DNA of 64,000 nt from Shewanella livingstonensis. Lineage in GTDB: Bacteria; Pseudomonadota; Gammaproteobacteria; Enterobacterales; Shewanellaceae. Location: contig NZ_CP034015.1 in NCBI RefSeq assembly GCF_003855395.1, positions 3,110,001 to 3,174,000 of the forward strand, given 5' to 3'. How positions within the stretch are numbered: position 1 is the first letter of the stretch; every line of letters begins with the position of its first letter. Positions 28,978 through 38,057 of this stretch are shown here, piece after piece. Both the position numbers and the translations under genes were made by a program. Below the pieces are notes generated by a model. It did no database searches. It saw only the letters and a list, made by a program, of their open reading frames with translations, and was not told where the DNA came from.

Positions 28978-30354
28978 ATGATTAGCGTATTTGACATGTT
29001 CAAAATTGGTATCGGCCCTTCTAGCTCACATACAGTGGGCCCAATGAAGGCGGGTAAAATTTTTATACAGCATGTCGCTGATAATAATTTATTAGCGGAT
29101 ACCGATGAGTTACAAACAGAATTATTTGGATCTTTAGGTCAAACAGGCAAAGGCCATGGTACCGGTAAAGCGGTCATTTTAGGGCTAATGGGTGAAGACC
29201 CAGAAACGGTCAATACAGATGGCATTGATGCCATTTTAGAAACGGTATCTGTCAGCCAAAAACTCACCTTAGCAGATGGGCGTCAGGTAAAGTTTACTCG
29301 CGAAAACGGCGTTACCTACCACAGACGTAAAACATTACCGGCACATGCTAATGCCATGACCTTATATGCATTATCTAAAGGCGAATGCATATACCAGCGT
29401 ACCTATTATTCGGTTGGTGGTGGCTTTATTCTTGATGAAGATGAAATCACTCAACGCAATGCCTCTCCTGCAACCCCCATTGAACAAGCACCTTATGACT
29501 TCAACAGTGCATTGCAATTACTGCAATTGTGCTGCGACAACGGCTTAAGCATTTCATCATTAATGATGGCCAATGAACTGAGCATTGCCAGTGAAGATGA
29601 GATCAAACAAGGTTTGTGGAAAATTTGGCAAACCATGAAAAACTGCGTTGAACGCGGTTATCAAAAGGAAGGCATATTGCCAGGCGGTTTAAAATTACGC
29701 CGACGTGCCCCTGCGCTCTACCGACGCTTAAAAGCGGAAGGACGAAATAACACTGACCCGTTGACCGCGATGGACTGGGTTGATTTATTTGCTTTATCGG
29801 TTAATGAACAAAATGCTGCAGGCGATCGCGTCGTTACAGCGCCAACAAACGGTGCAGCAGGGATTATTCCGGCTGTATTGTGTTACTACGATATGTTTGT
29901 GCAAGAAGTCGATATCGATGTGTGCAGCCGCTATTTGTTAACCGCTGCTGCCATTGGTATTTTGTACAAGAAAAATGCCTCGATTTCTGGCGCTGAAGTC
30001 GGTTGTCAAGGTGAAGTAGGCGTAGCCTGTTCTATGGCTGCTGGTGCGTTAACTGAAATTATGGGCGGAACTGTAGAACAGGTTGAAAATGCCGCTGAAA
30101 TTGGCATGGAACATAACTTAGGCTTAACCTGCGACCCGGTTGGCGGCTTAGTGCAAGTTCCGTGTATTGAACGAAATGCTATGGGCGCTGTAAAAGCAAT
30201 TAATGCGTCGCGCATGGCATTACGCGGCGACGGTAATCATAAAGTGTCACTGGATAAAGTCATTAAAACGATGATGGAAACCGGTAGAGACATGCGCAGT
30301 AAATACAAAGAGACTGCTAAAGGTGGTCTTGCAGTGAATATTGTCGAGTGTTAA
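28978..30354 (+). CDS. L-serine ammonia-lyase (iron-sulfur type)
   Basis: The 458-residue single-chain enzyme converts L-serine to pyruvate and ammonia. The beta domain starts [25 protein letters not shown]. The alpha domain has [41 protein letters not shown] and [19 protein letters not shown], supplying Cys for the oxygen-sensitive 4Fe-4S cluster. The SdaA and SdaB paralogues cannot be told apart from sequence alone. The gene is flanked by its own 230-bp upstream region and a strong terminator. Confidence 0.95.
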   Translation: MISVFDMFKIGIGPSSSHTVGPMKAGKIFIQHVADNNLLADTDELQTELFGSLGQTGKGHGTGKAVILGLMGEDPETVNTDGIDAILETVSVSQKLTLADGRQVKFTRENGVTYHRRKTLPAHANAMTLYALSKGECIYQRTYYSVGGGFILDEDEITQRNASPATPIEQAPYDFNSALQLLQLCCDNGLSISSLMMANELSIASEDEIKQGLWKIWQTMKNCVERGYQKEGILPGGLKLRRRAPALYRRLKAEGRNNTDPLTAMDWVDLFALSVNEQNAAGDRVVTAPTNGAAGIIPAVLCYYDMFVQEVDIDVCSRYLLTAAAIGILYKKNASISGAEVGCQGEVGVACSMAAGALTEIMGGTVEQVENAAEIGMEHNLGLTCDPVGGLVQVPCIERNAMGAVKAINASRMALRGDGNHKVSLDKVIKTMMETGRDMRSKYKETAKGGLAVNIVEC

Positions 30355-30381
30355 TTCCCCAGTATTAACACTATGAATAAA

Positions 30382-30415
30382 AATGCCTGTTAGTGATCCT
30401 AACAGGCATTTTTTA
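30382..30415. terminator. Strong terminator after the serine dehydratase gene
   Basis: A 12-bp perfect stem (AATGCCTGTTAG 30382-30393 / CTAACAGGCATT 30399-30410), loop TGATC, then a T run; the A-rich 5' side makes it usable from both strands. Confidence 0.92.
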
Positions 30416-30562
30416 TATCTCATTGAAACGTATTTAATGCGGAATAAGGACTATTTTACTCATGGCACAATCATGTCGACTGACTAATAAGTTTACTATG
30501 CGCCAATATAAGTATAACGGCACGACAAGCCATTAATCCAAGTACAAGGATAACCTTAGCCG

Positions 30563-31030
30563 TTATAGCGCTTTTGTTGGCTCAATATAAGCTTTAGTTC
30601 CCCAAAGCGGAACTGTAGATAGACTATGCTTAAAGCTTCCTGATGTTTCTTTGGTCGAATAGGATATATACATTAGCGTTTGATTTTCAGCATCAAAAAT
30701 TCTTCTGATTTTCATTGTCTTAAAAAAGATGCTTTTTGATTTTTTAAATACTACGTCACCTGATTTGCTTTTATCAATTTGTGCAATCATAGCCGCGGTA
30801 ATTTCACCTGTTTGTCTGCAAGAAATAGAGCTATCACTTGGATCTGAAAAACTCAGATTCTCTTCTATTGAAGCAATGTGGCAAGTGACACCAGAGACAA
30901 TGTCATCCTTTAAAATATTTAATTTTATATCTTGCGTGGTAAACATGCCAAGTGAAACATCACCGACTTCGTTATCAGAACAAGCCGTAAGAAGTGCCGT
31001 TACACATAAGGCTATTAGTATTTTTTTCAT
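30563..31030 (-). CDS. creA: CreA family lipoprotein
   Basis: The 155-residue protein has a lipobox at Cys17 (LLTACSD). The body follows the CreA pattern: a VSGVTCHIAS start, SDSSISCRQTGEI, GDVVFKKSKSIFFKTMKIRRIFDAENQTLMYISYS and STVPLWG. Two internal Cys are conserved. CreA is a small exported protein of unknown function. It appears monocistronic. Confidence 0.85.
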   Translation of the reverse strand: MKKILIALCVTALLTACSDNEVGDVSLGMFTTQDIKLNILKDDIVSGVTCHIASIEENLSFSDPSDSSISCRQTGEITAAMIAQIDKSKSGDVVFKKSKSIFFKTMKIRRIFDAENQTLMYISYSTKETSGSFKHSLSTVPLWGTKAYIEPTKAL

Positions 31031-31103
31031 CGGTAAACCTTGTAATATTAGAAGTTTATTATCGTCAAAATGGGCTAGTTACAGCATTTAGATTAAGTCA
31101 CTC

Positions 31104-31129
31104 AAGGCATACTATCAATGGTATGCCTT
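31104..31129. terminator. Hairpin upstream of creA, possible weak terminator
   Basis: Arms AAGGCATAC (31104-31112) and GTATGCCTT (31121-31129) form a 9-bp stem followed by TTAATTA. It lies in the 291-bp gap between the yegD stop and the creA start, which otherwise shows only AT-rich promoter-like sequence. Confidence 0.35.
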
Positions 31130-31321
31130 TAATTATATGGATCTATAAAAGCCATAATAATATTGCTTTTATAGATGGATAGCTAAGCCGAAACTATGTT
31201 TGCCGCTATCAGCATCACAACCGCCAAACGCTGTGCTGACGATGAAAGTGGTTATCATTGTCACCGAGGCGATGACTCGAACTCAAGGTATACAAAATAT
31301 GTTCATTAACATTTATCGATT

Positions 31322-32728
31322 CTAATTAAATGCACTTTGCGCACAACGGGTTAAACCTGCTGTTACCGAACCAAAATGATCGCCTACCACTACTTTGGCA
31401 TTGGGATATACACTAGCAATTCTATCGTATATCGCTGGGCTTCTAGCGGTGCCACCAGTGACATATACAATATCAGGAGTGGTTGGCATATCGCAATCTT
31501 GCTGCTCAGCTTTAGTCGTCGCCGTTTGCATCGCTTGTTTCATTAAAGCTTCAACTTTAGCGAGGGGATCATTAATGGCTTGCTCAAATTGCGCAGCCGT
31601 TAAAGAGACAAACAGATCTTGCTCAATAAAATCTAATGAACATTGAATAGTCTCATTATCCGACAAACTAATTTTAGCCGCTTCAGCTTGGCGTACGACT
31701 TGATAACTCATTTGATTTTTTTGTACTTTTTGTAATCGAACTAATAACTCTGGCTGCTGTGCTTCTTTAATCAATTGCTCAACTAACTTACGCGATTGCA
31801 AACTGACAAATTCACGTTGGGCACTGATGTCGTTTACCGCAACCGCATACCAAAAAGGGGTTCTTGGCATAGGTTTACCATTAATCATTAGCGTATCTGC
31901 ACCAAAGCTCGGCATCAATCCGGCCATAGCAAGCGCGATATCTAAATCATTGCCACCGATACGCTGACCAGAGTGACCAAAGCAATCTGAGCTGCGATCT
32001 TGTTGCTTTATATACGAAGGTCCCATTCTTACTACAGAACAATCTGTTGTGCCGCCGCCTACATCGACGACTAATACAGTATTGTCATCATTAAGATCAG
32101 ACTCAAAATCCATACCCGCCGCTAAGGGTTCAAATAAAAATCTCACATCTGTGAAGCCGGAACGAATTGCAGCAAGGCGAAGAATAGCTTCTGCTTGTAG
32201 GTTACTGTCTTCACCGCCAATACCTTGAAAATTAACCGGTCGACCTATAACTGCATGACTAGCAGACGTCAGCGACTTAGCGTTTAATGCTTTGTCAGCG
32301 AGGGTTTTAACATGCTGCATCATCAAAGTAACAATGTCTTCAAATAAGGCTATTTGTTCGACACGCAGGCCATTGGCACCTAAAAATGATTTTGGCGAAC
32401 GGACATAAAAACCTTCCTCAGGCATGTCTAAATAGGCATCAACAGCAGCTTGTCCTACAAATACGGCTTGTTCATCTGCAGACAAATCAAGCTCATGGCG
32501 CATTTGCTTTGCTCGCATTAATTGCGAACTGCGCAAATGAGAATATTCCGCTTTTAAATTTTCAGGTAAGCCCCAATACACAGCTTCGGCAATCAGATCG
32601 CGATCCATTGCATATAACGTTGACGGCATAAAATCTGAGTTTGCAGATAATGGCAATAACGCCACAGCATTATCAATCATTACCCCTATCGCACAGTTAG
32701 CACTGCCATAATCGAATCCAACAAACAT
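31322..32728 (-). CDS. yegD: Hsp70-family chaperone-like ATPase YegD
   Basis: The protein is an actin/Hsp70-fold ATPase with phosphate-1 FVGFDYGSANCAIGVM, phosphate-2 VLVVDVGGGTTDCSVVRMG and adenosine motif PDIVYVTGGTARSPAIYDRIA. It lacks the full substrate-binding and lid domains of DnaK, like E. coli YegD. I prefer the ATG at 32728 (MFVGFDYG...), which has AAAGG seven bases upstream and matches the usual YegD start, over the ATG at 32746. The partner is unknown. Confidence 0.9.
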   Translation of the reverse strand: MFVGFDYGSANCAIGVMIDNAVALLPLSANSDFMPSTLYAMDRDLIAEAVYWGLPENLKAEYSHLRSSQLMRAKQMRHELDLSADEQAVFVGQAAVDAYLDMPEEGFYVRSPKSFLGANGLRVEQIALFEDIVTLMMQHVKTLADKALNAKSLTSASHAVIGRPVNFQGIGGEDSNLQAEAILRLAAIRSGFTDVRFLFEPLAAGMDFESDLNDDNTVLVVDVGGGTTDCSVVRMGPSYIKQQDRSSDCFGHSGQRIGGNDLDIALAMAGLMPSFGADTLMINGKPMPRTPFWYAVAVNDISAQREFVSLQSRKLVEQLIKEAQQPELLVRLQKVQKNQMSYQVVRQAEAAKISLSDNETIQCSLDFIEQDLFVSLTAAQFEQAINDPLAKVEALMKQAMQTATTKAEQQDCDMPTTPDIVYVTGGTARSPAIYDRIASVYPNAKVVVGDHFGSVTAGLTRCAQSAFN

Positions 32729-32746
32729 TGGCCTACCTTTAGTCAT

Positions 32747-33209
32747 TCAATTAAAAAAAGCGCTCAAAATAACATAATAATCGTGTTAGCTAAACTATTT
32801 ATCGTATTTTATCTAACGGGAAACGTTGAGAAATAAATATGTCTACTCCATGTCGTCCATACTAAGGCTCTACCGAGTCACACCCTATTAACGATTTAGG
32901 TTAGCTATCAATAAATTAATATTCCACACCACGATATCGATACACCCAACGTTTAATCCCACTAACAATATCTATTTATTAATAAACTATGACCTTGATA
33001 TTGATATTAATGGAACTCGGCAATGTAACCGCCAGCTTATGCTAGGTATGAACAATTCATTAGAGTTTGTCTGAGCTTAATAGAATTCAAGCTTTAGAGT
33101 GAGATAAACATTGCGGTGACTGAGCTTAAAAGTAACAGAAATACTTGACCATGACACATAACAGCACAGTGGCTTACTATTTGAATCTCCTTTCGTCTCG
33201 CTAAAAACG
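32747..33209. other. Intergenic stretch with no gene seen
   Basis: AT-rich DNA between yegD and trhO on the same strand. It must contain the yegD promoter; no stable hairpin, coding frame or repeat could be supported. Confidence 0.5.
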
Positions 33210-33234
33210 AAAAAACCCATCATGTGTTGATGGG
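33210..33234 (-). terminator. Rho-independent terminator of trhO
   Basis: On the minus strand, CCCATCA / TGATGGG arms (33216-33222 and 33228-33234) with a 5-nt loop are followed by six T (33215-33210). Confidence 0.88.
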
Positions 33235-33264
33235 CTCTAGCATCTAACGAGTGAACTCAGTTGA

Positions 33265-34311
33265 TTAACTTTTACCGTTAATTTTTTCCTGTGCTTTACG
33301 CTGAGCTTCTTTTTGCTGGCGACGAGCATCAATAACTTGTTTTACATCACTGCCTATATGGGCTTCACCGCGCTGTTTGGCTAATTGAACTTGGCGCTCA
33401 CGCTCAATAAATCGTTGACGCTGCTCGGCAGGCACTTTGTCGATACAATGAGGACAACTCACCCCTTGAACATATGCCTCAGTTAGCTTTTCAGCTTCGG
33501 TGATGGGCATACGACATGCATTACACTGATCGTATTGGCCTTTCTCTAAGTTGTGATTAACCGCAACTCGGTTGTCAAACACAAAACACTCACCTTCCCA
33601 TAAGCTTTGCTCTTGCTCAACTTCTTCAAGATATTTTAAAATACCACCTTCAAGGTGATACACCTCATCAAAGCCCTGCTCTTTTAAATAAGCGGTTGAT
33701 TTTTCACAACGAATACCGCCAGTACAAAACATCGCTACTTTCTTGTGCTTAGCAGGATCGAGGTTTTGTTTAACGTACTCAGGGAATTCACGGAAAGTTT
33801 CGGTGACTGGGTTAACAGCATTTTTAAAAGTACCAATCTTCACTTCATAATCATTACGGGTATCGACTAATATAACATCAGGATCTGAAATCAATGCATT
33901 CCAGTCTTTCGGTTTTACATAAGTACCAACAACTTTACGCGGATCTATGCCTTCAACACCCATAGTCACAATTTCTTTTTTAAGCTTTACTTTGGTGCGG
34001 TAAAATGGCATTTCATTATCAAAAGATAATTTAGTAACGATATGGTCTAAACCTGGTTGTGTCGCTAACCAAGCTAATAGTATTTCAATCGCAGCTTGGG
34101 TGCCTGCAACAGTACCATTAATCCCTTCTTGGGCTAGTAGCAAGGTCCCTTTGATATCATTTTGTTCCATAACAGTCAGCAATGGCTGTCGAACCGCTTC
34201 AAAATCAGGTAAAGCAACGAATTTGTATAATGCGCAAACCGCAACTTGAGAAGTATGTTGTCTTAACTCTTGCTGAGCATCTTGGATAAGAACTTGATTC
34301 GCATCTTGCAT
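33265..34311 (-). CDS. trhO: tRNA U34 hydroxylase TrhO (rhodanese-domain, YceA)
   Basis: The 348-residue protein makes the 5-hydroxyuridine wobble base together with prephenate-dependent enzymes. The N-terminal acylphosphatase-like part has [15 protein letters not shown]. The rhodanese domain has [17 protein letters not shown] and the active-site loop [12 protein letters not shown]. The C-terminal zinc-like part has [10 protein letters not shown] and SCPHC, followed by a charged helix rich in Gln and Lys. Transcription is from its own promoter, which overlaps a 19-bp palindrome. Confidence 0.95.
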   Translation of the reverse strand: MQDANQVLIQDAQQELRQHTSQVAVCALYKFVALPDFEAVRQPLLTVMEQNDIKGTLLLAQEGINGTVAGTQAAIEILLAWLATQPGLDHIVTKLSFDNEMPFYRTKVKLKKEIVTMGVEGIDPRKVVGTYVKPKDWNALISDPDVILVDTRNDYEVKIGTFKNAVNPVTETFREFPEYVKQNLDPAKHKKVAMFCTGGIRCEKSTAYLKEQGFDEVYHLEGGILKYLEEVEQEQSLWEGECFVFDNRVAVNHNLEKGQYDQCNACRMPITEAEKLTEAYVQGVSCPHCIDKVPAEQRQRFIERERQVQLAKQRGEAHIGSDVKQVIDARRQQKEAQRKAQEKINGKS

Positions 34312-34363
34312 AACAGTAATGACTCCGCTGGCTGGAACTTAATTTCCAGTGCATATAGTAAGG

Positions 34364-34382
34364 TCTGCACACCGTGTGCAGA
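34364..34382. promoter_or_regulatory. 19-bp perfect palindrome in the trhO promoter region
   Basis: Arms TCTGCACAC and GTGTGCAGA around one central base, 53 bp upstream of the trhO start and 155 bp upstream of the divergent GST gene. The poly-T lies on the wrong side for a terminator of either gene. This looks like a binding site for a dimeric regulator. Confidence 0.5.
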
Positions 34383-34536
34383 TTAAAAAAACGGCCGAAA
34401 GTATACCTAAATCACACTCAAAAAAACACTAAAACAATCTGATGCACTCTTTTACATTATTGTTAGCATTTTACTTTGTAAGTATCAGCTTGAAAGCGTT
34501 ACTCTATTAGTAAGACTTAATTTTAGCTGATATCTA

Positions 34537-35253
34537 ATGAATTCTGCCATTTTATATACCTTTCGCCGCTGCCCCTATGCCATGCGCGCGCGTATTGGAC
34601 TGCATTTAAGCCAACTTAATCCGCTAGTACGTGAAATAGAACTTAAGCATAAACCGACAGAGATGTTAGCCATTTCAGCAAAAGGTACAGTGCCTGTATT
34701 CGTGACCGCAGACAACCAAGTGATCAGTGAAAGCATTGATATTATGCGCTATGCATTAACTCAACATCCTGTCCTTGAAACCGATTATTTAACTGCTGAC
34801 GAATATCGATTATTACTGTATTGGCTAGATAAGCCCGCGACTATATCGCTCATTCATGCTAACGATGATGACTTTAAACCTTGGTTAGATAAATATAAAT
34901 ATGCCGATAGATACCCACAACACAATCAATTATGGTACCGGCAACACGCTGAGCAATTTATTCAGTTATTGGAAAATACGTTACAGCAACACAAATATTT
35001 GTGTACAGATAGCCCAACATTAGCTGATTTTGCTATTTTTCCATTTATTCGGCAATTTGCGAATGTTGAACCAATATGGTTTAACAGCACACCCTATCCT
35101 AAAGTGAACGTTTGGTTAACCACGTTAATAAACAGCCCGTTATTTAACCAAACCATGTACAAATATCCGCTGTGGTTACCACAAAAAAATAGGATCTCGC
35201 TCAAACATTCAACAAATGATGCAGGGCAAGTAATACCTTTGTGCAAAAATTAA
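34537..35253 (+). CDS. Glutathione S-transferase-like protein
   Basis: The 238-residue protein has a thioredoxin-fold N-terminus, LYTFRRCPYAMRARIGL with a CPYA active-site Cys, GTVPVFVTADNQVISESIDIMRYAL (the cis-Pro and glutathione gamma-Glu-binding ESxxI motif) and an all-helical C-terminal domain (PTLADFAIFPFIRQFA, with the N-capping Asp). The Cys-type active site suggests a thiol transferase or deglutathionylase rather than a classical Tyr/Ser conjugating enzyme. Confidence 0.88.
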   Translation: MNSAILYTFRRCPYAMRARIGLHLSQLNPLVREIELKHKPTEMLAISAKGTVPVFVTADNQVISESIDIMRYALTQHPVLETDYLTADEYRLLLYWLDKPATISLIHANDDDFKPWLDKYKYADRYPQHNQLWYRQHAEQFIQLLENTLQQHKYLCTDSPTLADFAIFPFIRQFANVEPIWFNSTPYPKVNVWLTTLINSPLFNQTMYKYPLWLPQKNRISLKHSTNDAGQVIPLCKN

Positions 35254-35429
35254 AATATTATGAATATTTAATGGTTTACGGACTATTAATTGGTTTATTT
35301 TTAACGTAAATTAAAGATGTTAGCAGTGAATAGCCGTTTGATAATATGGATTTATATTATTTTTACTGCAGAATTTAATTTTAAGTTTACACTTAACGAA
35401 GTCATTGCTGGAACGCAAAGGAACATGAC

Positions 35430-35630
35430 ATGGATAATATGGATATTACGTTAGTATTAATGCTTATCGCATTATTGATTTTACATATTCACTTTTGCTA
35501 TCGAGCTTTTACCTCGAAGGCACACATCAAAAATGCCCAACGTATAGTGTGGTCTATGCTCAGTTTGTTAATGGGACCATTAGGATACTATGTCTACCAA
35601 AACATGATCCCACTCGAGTTCTACGAATAG
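35430..35630 (+). CDS. Small membrane protein, PLDc_N-like
   Basis: The 66-residue protein has two hydrophobic helices (ITLVLMLIALLILHIHFCY and VWSMLSLLMGPLGYYVYQ) joined by a basic loop. The second helix with W..L....GPLGYYVY resembles the short PLDc_N (phospholipase D-nuclease N-terminal) membrane domain. Upstream AAAGGA is a usable ribosome-binding site. The function is unknown. Confidence 0.55.
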   Translation: MDNMDITLVLMLIALLILHIHFCYRAFTSKAHIKNAQRIVWSMLSLLMGPLGYYVYQNMIPLEFYE

Positions 35631-36079
35631 ATTTTTTTTAGCGCTTTGCTTTGAAGTTCAGTGAATAAAGCCTGATTGTTTCTTTATTCATTGTTGAACA
35701 GAAGTGTGTTTAAGGTATGCCCTACGGTCACATAAGAATTAGATCGCAAGGTTCCACCCTGCACGGGCCAAAAGGGGATCAACAGCAATCCCCCTCTTGG
35801 ATCACCCCTGCCGTTCCAGCAACATTTCCGCTATTTAACCAAACAACAGCAGCGAAAAGGTCGCGACGGAAATTGATCCAGCTTTTAACTTCATTTTATT
35901 ATTCTTCAGTCTTATTCGAAAATGCTAACGCTATTTTCTTCAACGACCTCAAGTTCAGAATTGAATTTAAGCATTTTAAAGCATGACTGAATCATTGTTG
36001 GAAAAAAGTTTGTTAGTGCAAAAGGTCTAAAATAAGCGGTGAGATTAGGAAATGTACGGTAATAAATTAAAGTTTACAC
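35631..36079. other. Non-coding gap with a GC-richer block
   Basis: Near 35659-35702 an imperfect inverted repeat pairs GTTCAGTGAATAAAG with CTTTATTCATTGTTGAAC. From 35745 to 35850 a GC-richer block differs from its AT-rich surroundings and looks like a dispersed intergenic repeat; an 89-codon frame through it (35717-35986) has no protein-like features and I do not call it a gene. Confidence 0.35.
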
Positions 36080-36127
36080 TGACCCTGAGGTGACCCTGAG
36101 GTGACCCTGAGGGATCCTGAGGGATCC
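36080..36127. repeat. Short tandem repeat, TGACCCTGAGG x3 plus degenerate copies
   Basis: Three exact 11-bp units (36080-36112) are followed by GATCCTGAGG and GATCC. The array abuts the group II intron-like sequence. Confidence 0.9.
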
Positions 36128-36151
36128 CCACGAATTTCCTGTAAATTTCTT

Positions 36152-36214
36152 GTGCGGAGCCGCATGCAGGGTGGTGTGGGGGCTGGAGGCTAGATACCTC
36201 CGGCTACCCGATTA
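36152..36214 (+). ncRNA. Possible group II intron 3'-end remnant (domain V/VI-like)
   Basis: The sequence has GGAGCCGCATGC, a GGTGTGGGGGCT return arm (AGC...GCT with a 2-nt bulge and a CGCAT/GTGTG upper stem, domain V-like), then the hairpin GGAGG-CTAGATA-CCTCC (domain VI-like), and ends CTACCCGATT, a typical bacterial intron 3' end. No reverse transcriptase gene precedes it, so it would be a fragment. Recognised by pattern only. Confidence 0.4.
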
Positions 36215-36231
36215 TGTGTCGTTCAACGAAA

Positions 36232-36576
36232 CTAGATACATGTAAATTTAGCTTCAAGGTCAAAGCCTTGTGTATATTTCGTATCAACGTCACTAAACTC
36301 CCAAGAGCCAATTTTCGTACTAGATTTACTTTTAACAAACTTTTCAACTTCTCCTGTTTGACTATTTTTCGTAGAAATTAATTGAAAAGTTTTCCCGCCT
36401 TCGACTTCACACCTAGACTTCATAACACCTATTAACATGGAGTGGGCTCTCTCTTTTGTTTCTCCACCTACGACTGTATAGAACGAACCATCATCGTAAG
36501 GAATAGCTCTATCGGATAAGGTTATATTCGTACAACCTAAAATTAATGATATTGGAAGCAGACTCAAGTATTTCAT
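36232..36576 (-). CDS. Small lipoprotein of unknown function, separated from its RBS by an IS
   Basis: From ATG 36576 the protein is MKYLSLLPISLILGCTN..., a lipoprotein with Cys15 and about 114 residues; the rest (YTVVGGETKERAHSMLIGVMKSRCEVEGGKTFQLIS) matches no family I know. The start codon lies in the 10-bp target duplication of the adjacent ISAs1 element. The original ribosome-binding site (TAGGAAT before ATG on the minus strand, near 37810) is now on the far side of the IS. An in-frame ATG at 36591 inside the IS end gives a 5-residue extension and could be reached by re-initiation after the transposase stop. Expression is doubtful. Confidence 0.7.
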   Translation of the reverse strand: MKYLSLLPISLILGCTNITLSDRAIPYDDGSFYTVVGGETKERAHSMLIGVMKSRCEVEGGKTFQLISTKNSQTGEVEKFVKSKSSTKIGSWEFSDVDTKYTQGFDLEAKFTCI

Positions 36577-36577
36577 A

Positions 36578-37797
36578 CAGGGTAAGAGCATGAAAATTCA
36601 CTTGCCAAAAATAACCTTTTCAAGGTAATCGGTGTTGCGATTGGCTTTCATTTGTTTTGCTCTTACTCCTTTCTTAAAGCTTGTCTCTGACTGAAGACGA
36701 TTCACTGCAACATGCCTAACACCTGCCATGATTTCCGGTGCACCATTACGTCGGATACGACAATCATCTTCTTTCATTCCAACATCAAGTTTCCAGTGCA
36801 ATCCATTTTCGATACTCCAATGTTCTCGGGCACTTGCTGCCAACTCTTCTGCCGTTAGCGTGGCTGAACTGATGTAGTATCTAAAATTTAACTCTTTGGA
36901 TACTTTGCCTTTTTCTTTTCGATAAGAAATGATCACCCCAACTGTCATTAACATTGGCCAATCTGCCGCAGCGGGTATTTGACTCATGTCATTGGTCACA
37001 ATACAGCACCGGTACTCTTCTCTATTCCGTTGGTAATCCGCTTCCTGAAATAGCGTTCCATCCTGACACTGGCGGCTAATTTCTGGTCCTAATAATTTCT
37101 CTACCTGGGAAAACAACATAGGCTGATTGCCTTTAAGTGCCAGCAGATAATTCGCTTCTTTATCCAAAATTTTCTGAGCTATCGCTTTCTGACATCCCAT
37201 GGCATCGATGGTGACTAGGCAACCTTTTATTTCTAACAAGTCAAGCAGCACTGGGATGGCGGTTATCTCATTGGATTTACAGTCGGTTTTCTGCTGTCCA
37301 AGCACCACACCATTTTCACAAGCAAATGCGCTCACCATATGAATGGCATCCTTTCTATCAGACTGATTAAATGAACCTTTTAATCTTTTTCCATCAATAG
37401 CAATCACTTGTCCAGCAGTGACCTGGTGGCACTCTTGCATCCATTTAGAGAAGCAGGATTGAAACGTACTCATATCAATAGTGCTGATAACCCTCGCTAT
37501 CGTGTCATGTTTAGGAATACCATTTTCAAAAGAGACAAATTTGCGTAACCAATCGAGACGGTAGTGTCCAAAATCCTCAATTTCTTCCCAGCCTTGGCAT
37601 CCAGCAATCACTGCGCTGAGGGTAAGGAATAGGATATCAAAGAGTTTATGGACAACTTTACCTTGTTGACGGGGGTCATCAATGTATGAAAAGTACTTGA
37701 ATAGCTGTAGTTGCGACATGGGTTAACTTACTTCTTACTAAAAAGAAGTATAAGATCACAAACTTAAGTCAAGGTAAAGCTTCGTGATCTTGCCCTG
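36578..37797 (-). mobile_element. ISAs1-family insertion sequence, complete
   Basis: Terminal inverted repeats CAGGGTAAGAGCATGAA (36578 on) and, reading inward from 37797, CAGGGCAAGATCACGAA (14 of 17 match) bound one transposase gene. The identical 10-bp flanks GTATTTCATA (36568-36577 and 37798-37807) are the target-site duplication. The element looks intact and recent. Confidence 0.93.
36598..37719 (-). CDS. ISAs1-family DDE transposase
   Basis: The 373-residue transposase has an N-terminal DUF4338-like start (FSYIDDPRQQGKVVHKLFDILFLTLSAVIAGCQGWEEIEDF in part) and a DDE domain: VIAIDGKRLKGSF (first Asp), LVTIDAMGCQKAIAQKI (second Asp) and REHWSIENGLHWKLDVGMKEDDCRIR (Glu). Length and motifs are normal for ISAs1/H-repeat transposases. 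Full length, so probably active. Confidence 0.95.
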   Translation of the reverse strand: MSQLQLFKYFSYIDDPRQQGKVVHKLFDILFLTLSAVIAGCQGWEEIEDFGHYRLDWLRKFVSFENGIPKHDTIARVISTIDMSTFQSCFSKWMQECHQVTAGQVIAIDGKRLKGSFNQSDRKDAIHMVSAFACENGVVLGQQKTDCKSNEITAIPVLLDLLEIKGCLVTIDAMGCQKAIAQKILDKEANYLLALKGNQPMLFSQVEKLLGPEISRQCQDGTLFQEADYQRNREEYRCCIVTNDMSQIPAAADWPMLMTVGVIISYRKEKGKVSKELNFRYYISSATLTAEELAASAREHWSIENGLHWKLDVGMKEDDCRIRRNGAPEIMAGVRHVAVNRLQSETSFKKGVRAKQMKANRNTDYLEKVIFGK

Positions 37798-37807
37798 GTA
37801 TTTCATA

Positions 37808-38057
37808 TTATTCCTAAAGACACATAACGAGCCTGTAGAATTACTCGTTTTAAAATTTATTTTGATTAATGCACCAACAATATCTGAGTTCCTATTTTGA
37901 TTCAATTATTTAGTGGTGTTTAGATTATTATTTAACATGCTGATGTATTGTTGTTTTTAAAGGGAGTATAAGGCGGGTTTGGTAAGTTTTTGAGGTAAAA
38001 AGGGCTTACCCCTTCTTAGTGCATCGCGTGTTGCAAGCAATAAACCAAGCAAGCAAT
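37808..38057. other. Gap with displaced lipoprotein RBS and a 17-bp direct repeat
   Basis: At its left edge is the pre-insertion upstream region of the lipoprotein gene, including TAGGAAT before the lost ATG. Near 38031-38064 the sequence GCAAGCAATAAACCAA occurs twice in tandem, running into the RAYT module end. No gene seen. Confidence 0.5.

Noticed and set aside
35717..35986. 89-codon frame through the GC-richer block
   Set aside because: Composition is not protein-like (many Ser, Gln, Pro at random), no RBS; better seen as an intergenic repeat.
36080..36127. Tandem repeat as a plasmid iteron or origin
   Set aside because: Units are too short and few, with no replication gene or AT-rich opener beside them.
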